Below are positions 27,068 through 36,329 of a stretch of 64,000 bases of DNA, in pieces. The stretch spans positions 1,736,001 through 1,800,000 of the forward strand of contig NZ_JABFBC010000001.1 in assembly GCF_013093415.1 (NCBI RefSeq). Direction: 5' to 3'. A program made the translations under genes and the position numbers. The notes under the pieces are model-generated. The model ran no database searches. It was not told the DNA's origin and saw only the letters and a list, made by a program, of their open reading frames with translations. Each line of letters opens with the position of its first letter. Positions within the stretch are counted from its first letter, which is position 1. Source of the stretch: Halovulum dunhuangense. GTDB lineage: Bacteria; Pseudomonadota; Alphaproteobacteria; Rhodobacterales; Rhodobacteraceae.

Positions 27068-28224
27068 CCGGCGCGCTCCAGCGCCTGCGTCAGGTCCGCG
27101 ATCAGGTCGGCCGCATCCTCGATCCCCACCGACAGGCGCAGAAGCTGCGGCGGCACGATGGAATAGGGGCCCTCGACGGCCTTGCGGTGCTCGATCAGGC
27201 TCTCCACGCCGCCGAGCGAGGTCGCCGGGATGAACACCTCGGTGAAACGGGCGACGTCCCGCGCGATGCTGCCATCGCCCGTCACCATCAGCGACAGCAT
27301 GCCGCCGAAGCCGCCCTGCATCTGCGCCCGCGCGATGGCGTGGCCGGGATGGTCGGGCAGGCCGGGATAGAGCACCTGCGCCACGTTGGGGTGGCCCACC
27401 ATCGCATGGGCGATGGCCATGGCGTTCGACGACGCCTTTTCCCAGCGCAGGAACAGCGTGCGCAGGCCGCGGATCAGCAGCCACGCCTCGAAGGCGGCGA
27501 TCACGCTGCCCATCAGGCTGCGGACCTGGCGCAACTCGGCCGCCAGATCCCCGTCCACGGCCAGCGACAGCGCGCCCGCGGTCAGGTCGGAATGGCCGCC
27601 CATGTATTTCGTCGCCGAGTGAAACGCGACATCCGCGCCCAGCCGCAGCGCCTGCAGCGTGCAGGGCGGGGCGGCGGTGCAGTCGGCAAAGAGCAGCGCG
27701 CCGGCGTCATGGGCGGCCTTCGCCGCCGCCTCGATATCGACGATGTCCCAGTTCGGGTTTGCCGGCGTCTCGATCCACAGGATCCTGCTCTGGCCCGCGC
27801 GCAGCGCGGCCTTTGGCCCCTCGGGGTCGGCCTGGTCGTAGAAGGTGACCTCGATTCCGCGCCGTTCGGCCACCCGGTGCAGCCAGGTCTGGCCGCCGTG
27901 ATACATCACCCTGGGTGCCGCGACGTGATCGCCCGCGCGCAGCGTCTCGAGCATCGCCGCGATGGCCGCCATGCCCGAGGCGAACAGCAGCGTGCGCGCC
28001 GCACCGTCCAGGTCGGCGATGACCGCCTCGGCATGTTCGACCGTCGGGCCGCCGTCGCGGCCGTAGATGTAGCGCTGCCGGGGCGCGTAGTCCGCATCGC
28101 GCGCAAAGGTCGACGACAGGTCGATCGCCGGCGTCACCGATCCCGTCACCGGGTCGATGTGGCGCAGCGCCTGGGCGGCGCGGGTGGCGGGGGAAAGGGG
28201 GGCGTTGCGGCGGCTCTGGGTCAT
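27064..28224 (-). CDS. Cystathionine gamma-synthase/beta-lyase-family PLP enzyme
   Basis: This 386-residue fold-type I enzyme is of the trans-sulfuration (MetB/MetC/MetY) family. Visible motifs are YIYGRDGGPTVEHAEAVIADLDGA, FASGMAAIAA, the cofactor-ring region WIETPANPNWDIVDI, and the PLP lysine in FHSATKYMGGHSDL. SLGGVESLIEH is the C-terminal substrate loop. MetC-type beta-elimination (cystathionine to homocysteine) is the commonest activity of close look-alikes, but specificity cannot be decided by eye. The ATG at 28224 has AGGAAAG upstream. It is coupled to the P450. Confidence 0.88.
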   Translation of the reverse strand: MTQSRRNAPLSPATRAAQALRHIDPVTGSVTPAIDLSSTFARDADYAPRQRYIYGRDGGPTVEHAEAVIADLDGAARTLLFASGMAAIAAMLETLRAGDHVAAPRVMYHGGQTWLHRVAERRGIEVTFYDQADPEGPKAALRAGQSRILWIETPANPNWDIVDIEAAAKAAHDAGALLFADCTAAPPCTLQALRLGADVAFHSATKYMGGHSDLTAGALSLAVDGDLAAELRQVRSLMGSVIAAFEAWLLIRGLRTLFLRWEKASSNAMAIAHAMVGHPNVAQVLYPGLPDHPGHAIARAQMQGGFGGMLSLMVTGDGSIARDVARFTEVFIPATSLGGVESLIEHRKAVEGPYSIVPPQLLRLSVGIEDAADLIADLTQALERAG

Positions 28225-28330
28225 CTGGGGTCTTTCCTGTCTCGTGCCGCGCGACACTGCCGTGCCGCCTTGCGCTTGACAAGCGGGGCGGTCCGCGCAC
28301 CCTCTGGATCCCGGGGAGGATCGCCGCAGG

Positions 28331-30151
28331 ATGAAGACCGGACGCATCGCCGTGCTGGCGGGAATGCTGGCTCTCGTGGCCGGCCTGTCGGTGCTGGCGG
28401 GCTGGCTCGGCCACCGTGCCGAGGTGATGCGCATGGAGCGCACCGGCAGCGCCACGCTGGAGCAGGCGGCCGACTGGCTGTCGGGGCAGGTGGACCGCTA
28501 CCGCTACCTGCCGCCCCTGATCGCGCGCCACCCGCAGGTGCTGGCGGCGTTGCAGGGCGGGGCGCCCGCGCGGGAAGAGGCGAACCGCATGCTCGAGACG
28601 GCCGCCGACGTGTCCGGCGCGCTGGACATCTACGTCATGGACGGCTCGGGCCTGACCATCGCCGCGTCCAACTGGCTGCTCGATCGCAGCTTCATCGGTC
28701 AGAACTTCGTCTGGCGGCCCTATTTCCAGCGCGCGATGACGGGGGTGCTGGGCTATTACCACGCGGTCGGCACGACGTCGAACCAGCGCGGCTTCTACTT
28801 CGCCCATCCGGTTCGCGATCCCGCGGGCGCCATCATCGGTGCGGTCGCGGTCAAGATCGACCTTGGCCGGATCGAGGATGGCTGGCGGGTGGACCGTGAC
28901 ACGCTGTTCTTCAGCGACGCGCGCGAGGTGATCTTTCTCTCCAGCCGGGCCGAACTGGTGCTGCGCGCCCTGCGCCCGGATGGGCCGGGGCCGATCCCGC
29001 CCGGGGCGGATGCGGCGCAATATGCCGGCGTGAACCCGGTGCCGCTCGGCGGGCTCGATCCGGGCGAGGTGCATGGCCGCAGGCTGTGGCAGATGTCGGG
29101 GCTGGCGGCGCTTCCCGCGCGGGCCTTGTGGCTGGAACAGCCGATCCCCACGCTGGGCCTGACCGGGAACATCCTGCTCGACATGGCGCCCGCGGAACGC
29201 CAGGCGCTGCTCTGGGCGTCACTCACGGCGGCCTGCGCCGCGCTGGTGATCCTTGGGGCAACGGTCGCGCTTGAGCGGCGCGCGGCGCTCAGGCGGCAGC
29301 TTTCGACCGAGGAAAGGGCCAAGGCCCGGCTCGAGGCAGAGGTGCGGGCGCGCACGGCGGCGCTTTCGGCGGCGGTGGCCCGGCTCGAGAACGAGGTGTC
29401 GGAACGGATCGCGACCGAGGCGCGGCTGCGCACCGTCCAGGACCAGCTGGTGCAGGCGGAAAAGCTGCGCGCGCTGGGCGCCTTGTCGGCGGGGATCAGC
29501 CATGAGCTGAACCAGCCGCTGACGGCGATCCAGACCCTGGCCGAGAACGGCGGCCTGTTGCTCGAACGCGGCGAGCAGGCGCGCGCGGCGACCAACCTGG
29601 GCCGCATCGCGGAACTTGCGCAGCGCGGCGGGCGCATCATCCGCAACCTGCGCGCCTTTGCCCGCAACGAGGCGGAACCCGCGACGGAAGTCGATCTCGT
29701 GGCCGTGGTCGGCGACGCGCTCGACATTCTCGAGCAGAGGCTCGCGCAGGCCGGGGTAGAGGTGGAGTGGGACGCGCCGCGCGCGCCGGTCATGGTGATC
29801 GGTGGCCGGGTACGCTTGCAGCAGGTGGTGGTGAACCTTCTGGGCAACGCCAGCGACGCGATGGAGGGGCAGCCGGCCCCGCGCCGCGTGGTGCTGTCGC
29901 TCGAGCGGGGGGCGGGACGCGTGCGGCTCAGGCTGCGCGATACCGGGCCGGGGCTGGCCGATCCGGGGCGGCTGTTCGATCCCTTCTACACCACGAAGCC
30001 CGTGGGCACCGGGCTGGGGCTGGGCCTGTCGATTTCCTACGGGATCGTCCAGAGCTTCGGCGGCGAGATCCGCGGCGAGAATGCCAGCGACGGCGGCGCG
30101 GTCTTTACCGTCGAACTGCCCGCCGTGGGCGGCGCGTCGGTGGCGGCATGA
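28331..30151 (+). CDS. C4-dicarboxylate-type sensor histidine kinase (DctB/DctS)
   Basis: This is a 606-residue membrane kinase. TM1 (about 7-27) and TM2 (about 291-312) frame a large periplasmic sensor domain of the double-PDC type (LDIYVMDGSGLTIAASNW and RGFYFAHPVRDP are typical DctB segments). A coiled coil follows (about 320-375), then the H-box ISHELNQPLTAIQT (His391), N-box VVVNLLGNASDAM, and G-boxes DTGPGLAD and GTGLGLGLSIS. It should sense C4-dicarboxylates or similar acids and phosphorylate the coupled regulator. The ATG overlap with that gene is 4 bp, and dctPQM follows. Confidence 0.92.
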   Translation: MKTGRIAVLAGMLALVAGLSVLAGWLGHRAEVMRMERTGSATLEQAADWLSGQVDRYRYLPPLIARHPQVLAALQGGAPAREEANRMLETAADVSGALDIYVMDGSGLTIAASNWLLDRSFIGQNFVWRPYFQRAMTGVLGYYHAVGTTSNQRGFYFAHPVRDPAGAIIGAVAVKIDLGRIEDGWRVDRDTLFFSDAREVIFLSSRAELVLRALRPDGPGPIPPGADAAQYAGVNPVPLGGLDPGEVHGRRLWQMSGLAALPARALWLEQPIPTLGLTGNILLDMAPAERQALLWASLTAACAALVILGATVALERRAALRRQLSTEERAKARLEAEVRARTAALSAAVARLENEVSERIATEARLRTVQDQLVQAEKLRALGALSAGISHELNQPLTAIQTLAENGGLLLERGEQARAATNLGRIAELAQRGGRIIRNLRAFARNEAEPATEVDLVAVVGDALDILEQRLAQAGVEVEWDAPRAPVMVIGGRVRLQQVVVNLLGNASDAMEGQPAPRRVVLSLERGAGRVRLRLRDTGPGLADPGRLFDPFYTTKPVGTGLGLGLSISYGIVQSFGGEIRGENASDGGAVFTVELPAVGGASVAA

Positions 30152-30774
30152 GCGGCGGGGCGGGACGCGTGATCCTGGTCGATGACGACCGCGACGTGCG
30201 CGAGGCGCTGGGCGAGGCGCTGGAACTGGCGGATTACGCCGTGACCACCTGCAAGTCCTTCATCGAGGCGACCGATCATGTCCGGCGGAATTTTCCCGGC
30301 ATCGTGGTCACGGATGTGCGGATGCCCGGCAAGGACGGGCTCGACCTGCTGGAGCGGGTGCGCAGCATCGACCCGGAACTGCCGGTGATCGTGCTGACCG
30401 GCGAGGGCGACGTGCCCATGGCGGTGCGGGCGATGGCCGGCGGGGCCGACGATTTCCTGGAAAAGCCCTGTCCGACCGCGCGCCTGCTGGAGGCGGTGGA
30501 GCGGGCGCTGGCGCGGCGGCGGCGCACGCTCGAGCGGCGCAGGCGGGGCGCCTCGCGGATGTTGCGCAGCGCGCTGGACGGGGTGGCGGGCGCGCAGGGG
30601 CTGGCCGCGCAGATGGACGTGGTCGAGAAGTACCTGATCGAACGCGCGCTCCGCGTCCAGGGCGGGCGGGTCGCCGCCGTGGCCGAGGCGTTGGGCCTGC
30701 CGCGCAAGACGCTTTACGACAAGCTCAAGCGCCACGGGATCGATCCCTCGGCCTTCCGCGACGGAAGCGGATGA
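30148..30774 (+). CDS. DctR-like response regulator: receiver plus Fis-type HTH, no AAA+
   Basis: This is a 208-residue regulator. The receiver domain has the acidic pocket DDD (12-14), phospho-Asp56 in VVTDVRMPG, Thr84 and Lys107. After a short basic linker, a Fis/NtrC-type helix-turn-helix (about 174-197, RVAAVAEALGLPRKTLYDKL) ends the protein. The central sigma54-activating AAA+ domain found in rhizobial DctD is missing entirely, so control must be sigma54-independent. Its size fits the short DctR reported from Rhodobacter capsulatus (recalled, not checked). The nearby inverted repeat is its likely target. Confidence 0.9.
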   Translation: MSGGAGRVILVDDDRDVREALGEALELADYAVTTCKSFIEATDHVRRNFPGIVVTDVRMPGKDGLDLLERVRSIDPELPVIVLTGEGDVPMAVRAMAGGADDFLEKPCPTARLLEAVERALARRRRTLERRRRGASRMLRSALDGVAGAQGLAAQMDVVEKYLIERALRVQGGRVAAVAEALGLPRKTLYDKLKRHGIDPSAFRDGSG

Positions 30775-30814
30775 TTCGAGCGGCTGCCGTCGGGGCAACC
30801 TTGAAACACGATTT

Positions 30815-30832
30815 TGTGCGATTTTTCGCACA
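30815..30832. promoter_or_regulatory. Candidate DctR operator upstream of dctP
   Basis: TGTGCGA and TCGCACA flank a TTTT centre, a perfect 7-bp dyad. A third related half-site (CGTGCG, 30836-30841) follows. The element lies 40 bp after the regulator stop and 176 bp before dctP, in an AT-rich pocket. A weak terminator for the regulator gene is the alternative reading. Confidence 0.5.
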
Positions 30833-31007
30833 GTTCGTGCGTCGTCCCGGATGCGGGCGACCGTCGCGACCCGCGTAAGTATTTGAAATTCTGTTGAAAC
30901 GCCTCGCACATTACCCGGGGGTCAATCGGGGGTTCGCGACAGGCGCGCTCGGCGGCTATCGTGTGGCGGTCACCGGAAACCGGGACCCAAGTCTAGGGAG
31001 AGCAACC

Positions 31008-32009
31008 ATGAAGAAACTGTTGGGCGCCGTAGCGCTTTCGGCACTGATGCTTGGCGGGACGCAGGCGATGGCCGCCTGCGATCCGGGCGAGATGATCATC
31101 AAGTTCAGCCATGTGACGAACAGCGACAACCATCCCAAGGGCATTGCCGCCAACCTGTTCGCGCAGCGCGTGAACGACGAGATGAACGGCACCGCCTGCA
31201 TGGAGGTCTATCCGAACTCCACCCTCTACACCGACGAGCAGGTGATCGAGGCGATGCTGCGCGGCGACGTGCAGTTCGGCGCGCCCTCGCTGTCGCTGTT
31301 CGAATCGATCACCAAGCAGTTCCGCATCTTCGACCTGCCCTTCATGTTCAAGAACCTCGAGGCGGTGGACGCGTTCCAGGCCTCGGAAGTGGGCACGCAG
31401 ATCAAGGAAGGCATGGTGCGCCGCGGCGTGCTGGGCCTCGAGTTCTGGCACAACGGCATGAAGCAGATCTCGGCCAACAAGCCGCTGCTGATGCCCGAGG
31501 ACGCGTCGGGGCTGAAGTTCCGCGTGCAGCCCTCGGACGTGCTGGTCGCGCAGATGGAGGCGCTGAACGCCTCGGCCCAGCCGATGGCCTTTGCCGAGGT
31601 CTATGGCGCGCTGCAGACCGGCGTCGTGGACGGGCAGGAGAATTCCTGGGCCAACATCTACGGCCAGAAGTTCTTCGAGGTGCAGGACGGCATCACCGAG
31701 ACCAACCACGGGATCATCGACTACCTGGTGATCACCTCGGTCGACTGGTGGGAAGGTCTGGACGCGCCGGTGCGTGACCAGCTGCGCACGATCCTGGCCG
31801 AAGTCACCGACGCCCGCAACGCCGAGGTGGCCGCGGTCGACGCCAATGCACGCCAGCTGATCCTGGATGCCGGCGGCACTATCCGCGAGCTGACCGACGA
31901 GCAGCGCGCGGCCTGGGTCGCGGCGATGAAGCCGGTCTGGACGCAGTTCGAAGAGGAAGTGGGCGCCGAGAACATCGCCGCCGCACAGGCCATCAACGAA
32001 CAGTTCTGA
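31008..32009 (+). CDS. dctP: TRAP transporter binding protein DctP
   Basis: This 333-residue periplasmic solute receptor begins with the signal peptide MKKLLGAVALSALMLGGTQAMA. Mature features include IIKFSHVTNSDNHPKGIAA, the LKFRVQPSDVLVAQMEALNA segment with the carboxylate-binding Arg, and QTGVVDGQENSWANIY. These match C4-dicarboxylate receptors. The ATG has AGGGAGAG 6-13 bp upstream. It is the first gene of dctPQM and lies directly downstream of the sensor/regulator pair. Confidence 0.94.
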   Translation: MKKLLGAVALSALMLGGTQAMAACDPGEMIIKFSHVTNSDNHPKGIAANLFAQRVNDEMNGTACMEVYPNSTLYTDEQVIEAMLRGDVQFGAPSLSLFESITKQFRIFDLPFMFKNLEAVDAFQASEVGTQIKEGMVRRGVLGLEFWHNGMKQISANKPLLMPEDASGLKFRVQPSDVLVAQMEALNASAQPMAFAEVYGALQTGVVDGQENSWANIYGQKFFEVQDGITETNHGIIDYLVITSVDWWEGLDAPVRDQLRTILAEVTDARNAEVAAVDANARQLILDAGGTIRELTDEQRAAWVAAMKPVWTQFEEEVGAENIAAAQAINEQF

Positions 32010-32111
32010 TCCCCGCCATGGCAGATCGGGCGGCCCGAGGACAGATGTCCCGGGCCGCCTTTTGACACGCAGCACCGAATTGCAGCACCGAGTTTCAGGG
32101 GAGGCCTCGAG

Positions 32112-32798
32112 ATGAGCGCCAGCGGCGCCTATGAACCCCGGACCGCGCTGGGGCGGTTCGTCCACAGCTTCGAGGAGACGGCCATTGCCGTGATGCTCGG
32201 GCTGATGACCCTCATCACATTCGTCAACGTCGTCCTGCGCTACGGCTTCAACTCCAGCCTGATCTGGGGCCTGGAGGTGGTGCTGATCCTGTTCGCCTGG
32301 CTGGTGCTTCTGGGCATGAGCTACGCGGTCAAGGTGTCGGCGCATCTGGGCGTGGACGCGGTGACGGCACTTCTGCCGCCCGATGCGCGCCGCGCGGTGG
32401 CGCTTCTGGCGGCGGTGGCCTGCCTTGCCTATGCGGGGCTGCTGCTGAAAGGGGCCTGGGACTACTGGGCGCCCTTCGCGGCCCTGCCCGAGACGACGGG
32501 CCGCTGGTTCCCCACCGGCCTGAACGAGAACACCCGCATCCGGTCCTTCTTCGAGACGGACCAGGTGCCGATGCCGGGCTTCCTGCGCTTTCTCGAGGAT
32601 GCCATCAACGAGGGCGACCGCTACAGCAAGCTGCCGCGCGTCGTGCCCTATACCATGCTGCCCATCGCGGCGGCGCTGCTGCTCTACCGCCTCGTCGAGG
32701 CGACCATCGACATCTGGAACGGCCGGCGCAACAGCCTGATCGTCAGCCACGAGGTCGGGGACGCGCTTGACGAGCTTGCCAGACAGGACGGGAGATAA
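32112..32798 (+). CDS. dctQ: TRAP transporter small permease DctQ
   Basis: This 228-residue membrane protein has four predicted helices. The typical NVVLRYGFNSSLIWGLEVVLILFAWLVLLGMSYAVK region covers helices 1-2. A hydrophilic loop of about 60 residues between helices 3 and 4 (PFAALPETTGRWFPTG...) is longer than in many DctQ proteins. That matches dicarboxylate systems in Rhodobacterales as I recall them. It is followed after 5 bp by dctM. Confidence 0.92.
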   Translation: MSASGAYEPRTALGRFVHSFEETAIAVMLGLMTLITFVNVVLRYGFNSSLIWGLEVVLILFAWLVLLGMSYAVKVSAHLGVDAVTALLPPDARRAVALLAAVACLAYAGLLLKGAWDYWAPFAALPETTGRWFPTGLNENTRIRSFFETDQVPMPGFLRFLEDAINEGDRYSKLPRVVPYTMLPIAAALLLYRLVEATIDIWNGRRNSLIVSHEVGDALDELARQDGR

Positions 32799-32803
32799 GG
32801 CCG

Positions 32804-34189
32804 ATGGAAGTTGTCGTTCTCTTCCTGATGGTCATCGGCTTCCTGGTGATCGGCGTGCCCATCGCCATCGCGCTTGGCCTGTCGTCGATGGTCTTCCTGC
32901 TGGTGCTGTCGAACACGTCGCTGGGCGCCATCGCGCAGTCGCTCTACCAGGGCATGGCCGGGCATTACACGCTGCTGGCGATCCCGTTCTTCATCCTCGC
33001 CTCCAGCTTCATGTCCACGGGCGGCGTGGCGCGGCGGATCATCGACTTCTCGATCGCCTGCGTGGGCCATTTCCCCGGTGGCCTTGCGATCGCGGGCGTC
33101 TTTGCCTGCATGATGTTCGCGGCCCTTTCGGGATCGTCGCCGGCCACGGTCGTGGCCATCGGGTCCATCGTGATCGCGGGCATGCAGAAAGTGGGCTACC
33201 GCAAGGAGTTCGCCGCCGGCGTGATCTGCAACGCGGGCACCCTGGGCATCCTGATCCCGCCCTCGATCGTCATGGTGGTCTATGCCGCCGCGACCGACGT
33301 GTCGGTGGGCCGGATGTTCCTTGCGGGCGTCATTCCGGGCCTGCTGGCGGGCGGCATGCTGATGACGGCCATCTACATCTATGCCCGGGTCAAGGATCTG
33401 CCGCGTGGCGAGTGGAAGGGCTTTGGCGAGGTGCTGGAGACCGGCGCAAAGGCGGGCTGGGGCCTGTTCCTGATCGTCATCATCCTGGGTGGCATCTATG
33501 GCGGGATCTTTACCCCGACCGAGGCTGCGGCCGTCGCCGCCGTCTATGCCTTTCTTGTCGCGAACTTCATCTATCGCGACATGGGGCCGCTCAAGGCGCA
33601 TGAGGACGATCCGACCCGGACGCCGCTGCCGCTTTACCGCAAGCCCTATGCGCTGGTGACGGCGTTCTTCCACGACGACACGAGGCGCACGCTGTTCGAA
33701 TCGGGCAAGCTGACGGTCACGCTGATGTTCATCATCGCCAACGCGCTGATCCTGAAGCATGTGCTGACCGACGAGCAGATCCCGCAGCAGATCGCCGCCG
33801 CCATGCTGGATGCGGGTTTCGGCCCGGTGATGTTCCTCGTGATGGTCAACGTGATCCTGCTGATCGGCGGGCAGTTCATGGAACCCTCGGGCCTGATCGT
33901 GATCGTGGCGCCGCTGGTCTTTCCCATCGCCATCGAGCTGGGCATCGACCCGATCCACCTGGGCATCATCATGGTGGTCAACATGGAGATCGGCATGATC
34001 ACCCCGCCGGTGGGCCTGAACCTGTTCGTGACCTCGGGCGTGGCGGGCATGTCGCTGATGGGCGTGGTGCGCGCGGCGCTGCCCTGGATGGGCGTGCTTT
34101 TCGTGTTCCTCATCATGGTCACCTATATCCCGGCGTTGTCGACATGGTTGCCGACCACGATGATGGGGCCGGAAATCATCATACGCTGA
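32804..34189 (+). CDS. dctM: TRAP transporter large permease DctM
   Basis: This 461-residue ion-transporter-superfamily membrane protein forms the sodium-coupled channel of the TRAP system. Hallmarks are AIPFFILASSFMSTGGVARRIIDF, FAALSGSSPATVVAIG, GTLGILIPPSIVMVVY and the mirrored C-terminal MITPPVGLNLFVTSG. A hydrophilic insertion of about 45 residues (HEDDPTRTPLPLYRKPYALV) sits mid-protein. A strong bidirectional terminator follows 25 bp later. Confidence 0.94.
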   Translation: MEVVVLFLMVIGFLVIGVPIAIALGLSSMVFLLVLSNTSLGAIAQSLYQGMAGHYTLLAIPFFILASSFMSTGGVARRIIDFSIACVGHFPGGLAIAGVFACMMFAALSGSSPATVVAIGSIVIAGMQKVGYRKEFAAGVICNAGTLGILIPPSIVMVVYAAATDVSVGRMFLAGVIPGLLAGGMLMTAIYIYARVKDLPRGEWKGFGEVLETGAKAGWGLFLIVIILGGIYGGIFTPTEAAAVAAVYAFLVANFIYRDMGPLKAHEDDPTRTPLPLYRKPYALVTAFFHDDTRRTLFESGKLTVTLMFIIANALILKHVLTDEQIPQQIAAAMLDAGFGPVMFLVMVNVILLIGGQFMEPSGLIVIVAPLVFPIAIELGIDPIHLGIIMVVNMEIGMITPPVGLNLFVTSGVAGMSLMGVVRAALPWMGVLFVFLIMVTYIPALSTWLPTTMMGPEIIIR

Positions 34190-34213
34190 CGGGGACGATC
34201 CCCCGAAACGAAG

Positions 34214-34243
34214 AAAGCCCGCGGTTCCGGCCGCGGGCTTTTT
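34214..34243. terminator. Bidirectional terminator between dctM and gpt
   Basis: A perfect 9-bp stem AGCCCGCGG/CCGCGGGCT is flanked by T residues on the plus strand and by A residues that give T residues on the minus strand. It serves the convergent dctM and gpt genes. Confidence 0.9.
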
Positions 34244-34264
34244 CGTGTGGGGCAGGGGCGGCGC

Positions 34265-34771
34265 TCAGTCCTTGCCGCGATAGGGCTCGACGTATTGCAG
34301 CGCCATGTCCCAGGGGAAGAAGATCCAGGTGTCCTGGCTGACCTCGGTGATGTAGGTGTCCACCATCGGCTTGCCCTTGGGCTTGGCATAGACGGTGGCG
34401 AAATGCGCCTTGGGATAGATCCTGCGGATCAGTTCCAGCGTCTTGCCGCTGTCCACCAGGTCGTCGACGATCAGGATGCCGGTGCCGTCGCCCATCAGGG
34501 CGGCATCGGGCGCCTTCAGCACCACGGCGTCCGACTGCTTCTGGTGGTCGTAGGATTTCACGCTGATCGTGTCCACGGTGCGGATGTCGAGTTCGCGCGC
34601 CACGATCATCGCCGGGGCCATGCCCCCGCGGGTGACGGCCACGACCGCCTTCCAGTCGCCGGCCTCTCCCGGTCCCATCTTTTCTAGCCGCCACGCAAGT
34701 GCGCGGCTGTCGCGATGGATCTGGTCCCAGGAGATGTGAAAGCCCTTCTCGTGTGGCAGCCTGTCGGTCAT
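34265..34771 (-). CDS. gpt: Xanthine(-guanine) phosphoribosyltransferase
   Basis: This 168-residue salvage enzyme converts xanthine or guanine plus PRPP to the nucleotide. The PRPP loop is [15 protein letters not shown]. The N-terminal [17 protein letters not shown] and [21 protein letters not shown] are characteristic of Gpt rather than Hpt. The ATG at 34771 gives the usual [11 protein letters not shown] start. It follows lysE on the minus strand after 11 bp. Confidence 0.94.
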   Translation of the reverse strand: MTDRLPHEKGFHISWDQIHRDSRALAWRLEKMGPGEAGDWKAVVAVTRGGMAPAMIVARELDIRTVDTISVKSYDHQKQSDAVVLKAPDAALMGDGTGILIVDDLVDSGKTLELIRRIYPKAHFATVYAKPKGKPMVDTYITEVSQDTWIFFPWDMALQYVEPYRGKD

Positions 34772-34782
34772 GGCGTGTTCTT

Positions 34783-35403
34783 TCAGCTGATGGCGAGGCG
34801 AAGCCCGAGAAGCCCCAGAACGCCGCCGCAGGCGCGGTCGATCCAGGCTTTCAGGCGCAGGTAGCGGGCGCGGATCTGCGGCACCGCGAAAAAGGTGGAA
34901 ACGGCCAGGTACCAGGCGGTTTCCACGATGAAGATGAGGGCGAGGAGCACCGCGAGGAACGCAACCGATGCGTCGGGCGGGACCAGTGTCACGAAGACCG
35001 AGCCGAAGAAGATGGACACCTTCGGGTTGGCGATCTGCACCAGAAGCCCGTGGCGGACATCCCCCGTGCGGCTCAGCCCGTCCTGTCCCGCAAGCGTCAT
35101 GTCGAGCGGCTCGGGCGCATGCCGCCAGAGCTGGTAGCCCAGCCACAGCAGGAAGCCCGCGCCGGCCACCTTCATCGCGAGATAGGTCCAGGGGGCGATC
35201 TCGAACAGAAGCGTCAGGCCGAACAGGGCCGCGGCGGCCCAGAGCATCGCGCCCAGGCCAAGCCCGACGGACATCCGCATCGCCGCGGCGCGGGTGCGGG
35301 CGGCTGACGTGCGCGCGATCAGCACGAAGCTGGGTCCGGGCGAGACGGCGGCGGCGAAATGCGCCAGCACAAGCGGCAACAGGATCAGCGCCGCGTCGCG
35401 CAT
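34783..35403 (-). CDS. LysE/RhtB-family amino acid exporter
   Basis: This 206-residue membrane protein has about six helices. The family motif [38 protein letters not shown] lies near the N-terminus, and [16 protein letters not shown] lies mid-protein. The ATG at 35403 has GGAAG 9 bp upstream. A TTG 18 bp earlier would overlap the fabI stop and is less likely. The exported substrate is unknown. It follows fabI after 4 bp. Confidence 0.92.
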   Translation of the reverse strand: MRDAALILLPLVLAHFAAAVSPGPSFVLIARTSAARTRAAAMRMSVGLGLGAMLWAAAALFGLTLLFEIAPWTYLAMKVAGAGFLLWLGYQLWRHAPEPLDMTLAGQDGLSRTGDVRHGLLVQIANPKVSIFFGSVFVTLVPPDASVAFLAVLLALIFIVETAWYLAVSTFFAVPQIRARYLRLKAWIDRACGGVLGLLGLRLAIS

Positions 35404-35407
35404 GATG

Positions 35408-36226
35408 TCACTTCCGGCCAACGACCACGTCGATATCGGGCGCGTCCTCGGCCTTCATGCCGATGACGTGATAGCCCGCGTCGACGTGATGCGTCTCGCC
35501 GGTCACGCCGGAGGACAGGTCCGACAGCAGGTAGAGCGCGGATTTGCCGACCTCGATCTGGTCCACGTTGCGCCGCAGCGGCGAGTTCAGCTCGTTCCAT
35601 TTCAGGATGTAGCGGAAATCGCCGATGCCGCTGGCGGCCAGCGTCTTGATCGGACCGGCCGACAGCGCGTTGACCCGGATGTTCTTGGGGCCCAGGTCCA
35701 TCGCCATGTACTTGACCGACGCCTCCAGCCCGGCCTTGGCGACGCCCATCACGTTGTAGTGCGGCATCACCTTTTCGGCGCCGTAATAGGTCAGCGTCAG
35801 CATCGAGCCGCCCTGGTCCATCATCTTTTCCGCGCGCTGCGCGACGGCGGTGAAGGAATAGATCGAGACGTTCATCGTCAGTTGGAAATTGGCGAAGGTC
35901 GTGTCGACATAGCGGCCGCGCAGCTCGTTCTTGTCCGAGAACGCGATGGCATGGACGAGAAAGTCGAGCCGGCCCCATTTTTCCTGCAACGTCGCGAAGG
36001 TCGCGTCGATCGAGGCGTCGTCGGTCACGTCGCAGGGCAGCACGATCTCGGAGCCGAGTTCCGCCGCCAGCGGCTGCACGCGCTTGCCCATCATCTCGCC
36101 CTGGTAGGTGAAGGCCAGCTCGGCGCCCTGCTCGTGGCAGACCCGCGCGATTCCCCAGGCGATGGACTTGTCGTTCGCCAGACCCATGATCAGGCCGCGT
36201 TTGCCCTGCATCAGCCCCTGCGCCAT
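35408..36226 (-). CDS. fabI: Enoyl-ACP reductase (NADH)
   Basis: This 272-residue SDR-fold enzyme reduces enoyl-ACP in fatty-acid elongation. FabI-specific features are [13 protein letters not shown] (instead of the SDR Gly-rich loop), the [15 protein letters not shown] region, and the catalytic pair in [24 protein letters not shown]. Those are followed by [12 protein letters not shown] in the substrate loop. It is probably cotranscribed with lysE and gpt, and divergent from pdxH. Confidence 0.96.
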   Translation of the reverse strand: MAQGLMQGKRGLIMGLANDKSIAWGIARVCHEQGAELAFTYQGEMMGKRVQPLAAELGSEIVLPCDVTDDASIDATFATLQEKWGRLDFLVHAIAFSDKNELRGRYVDTTFANFQLTMNVSIYSFTAVAQRAEKMMDQGGSMLTLTYYGAEKVMPHYNVMGVAKAGLEASVKYMAMDLGPKNIRVNALSAGPIKTLAASGIGDFRYILKWNELNSPLRRNVDQIEVGKSALYLLSDLSSGVTGETHHVDAGYHVIGMKAEDAPDIDVVVGRK

Positions 36227-36329
36227 GAGAATTCTCCGAAAATTGCCAATCCCTTTGCAATTCGGTCTATGGGAATATTATCACCCCCGCAAGGCTGGAG
36301 CATGGAAAGCAGGACAGGGCGGCGAAGCG

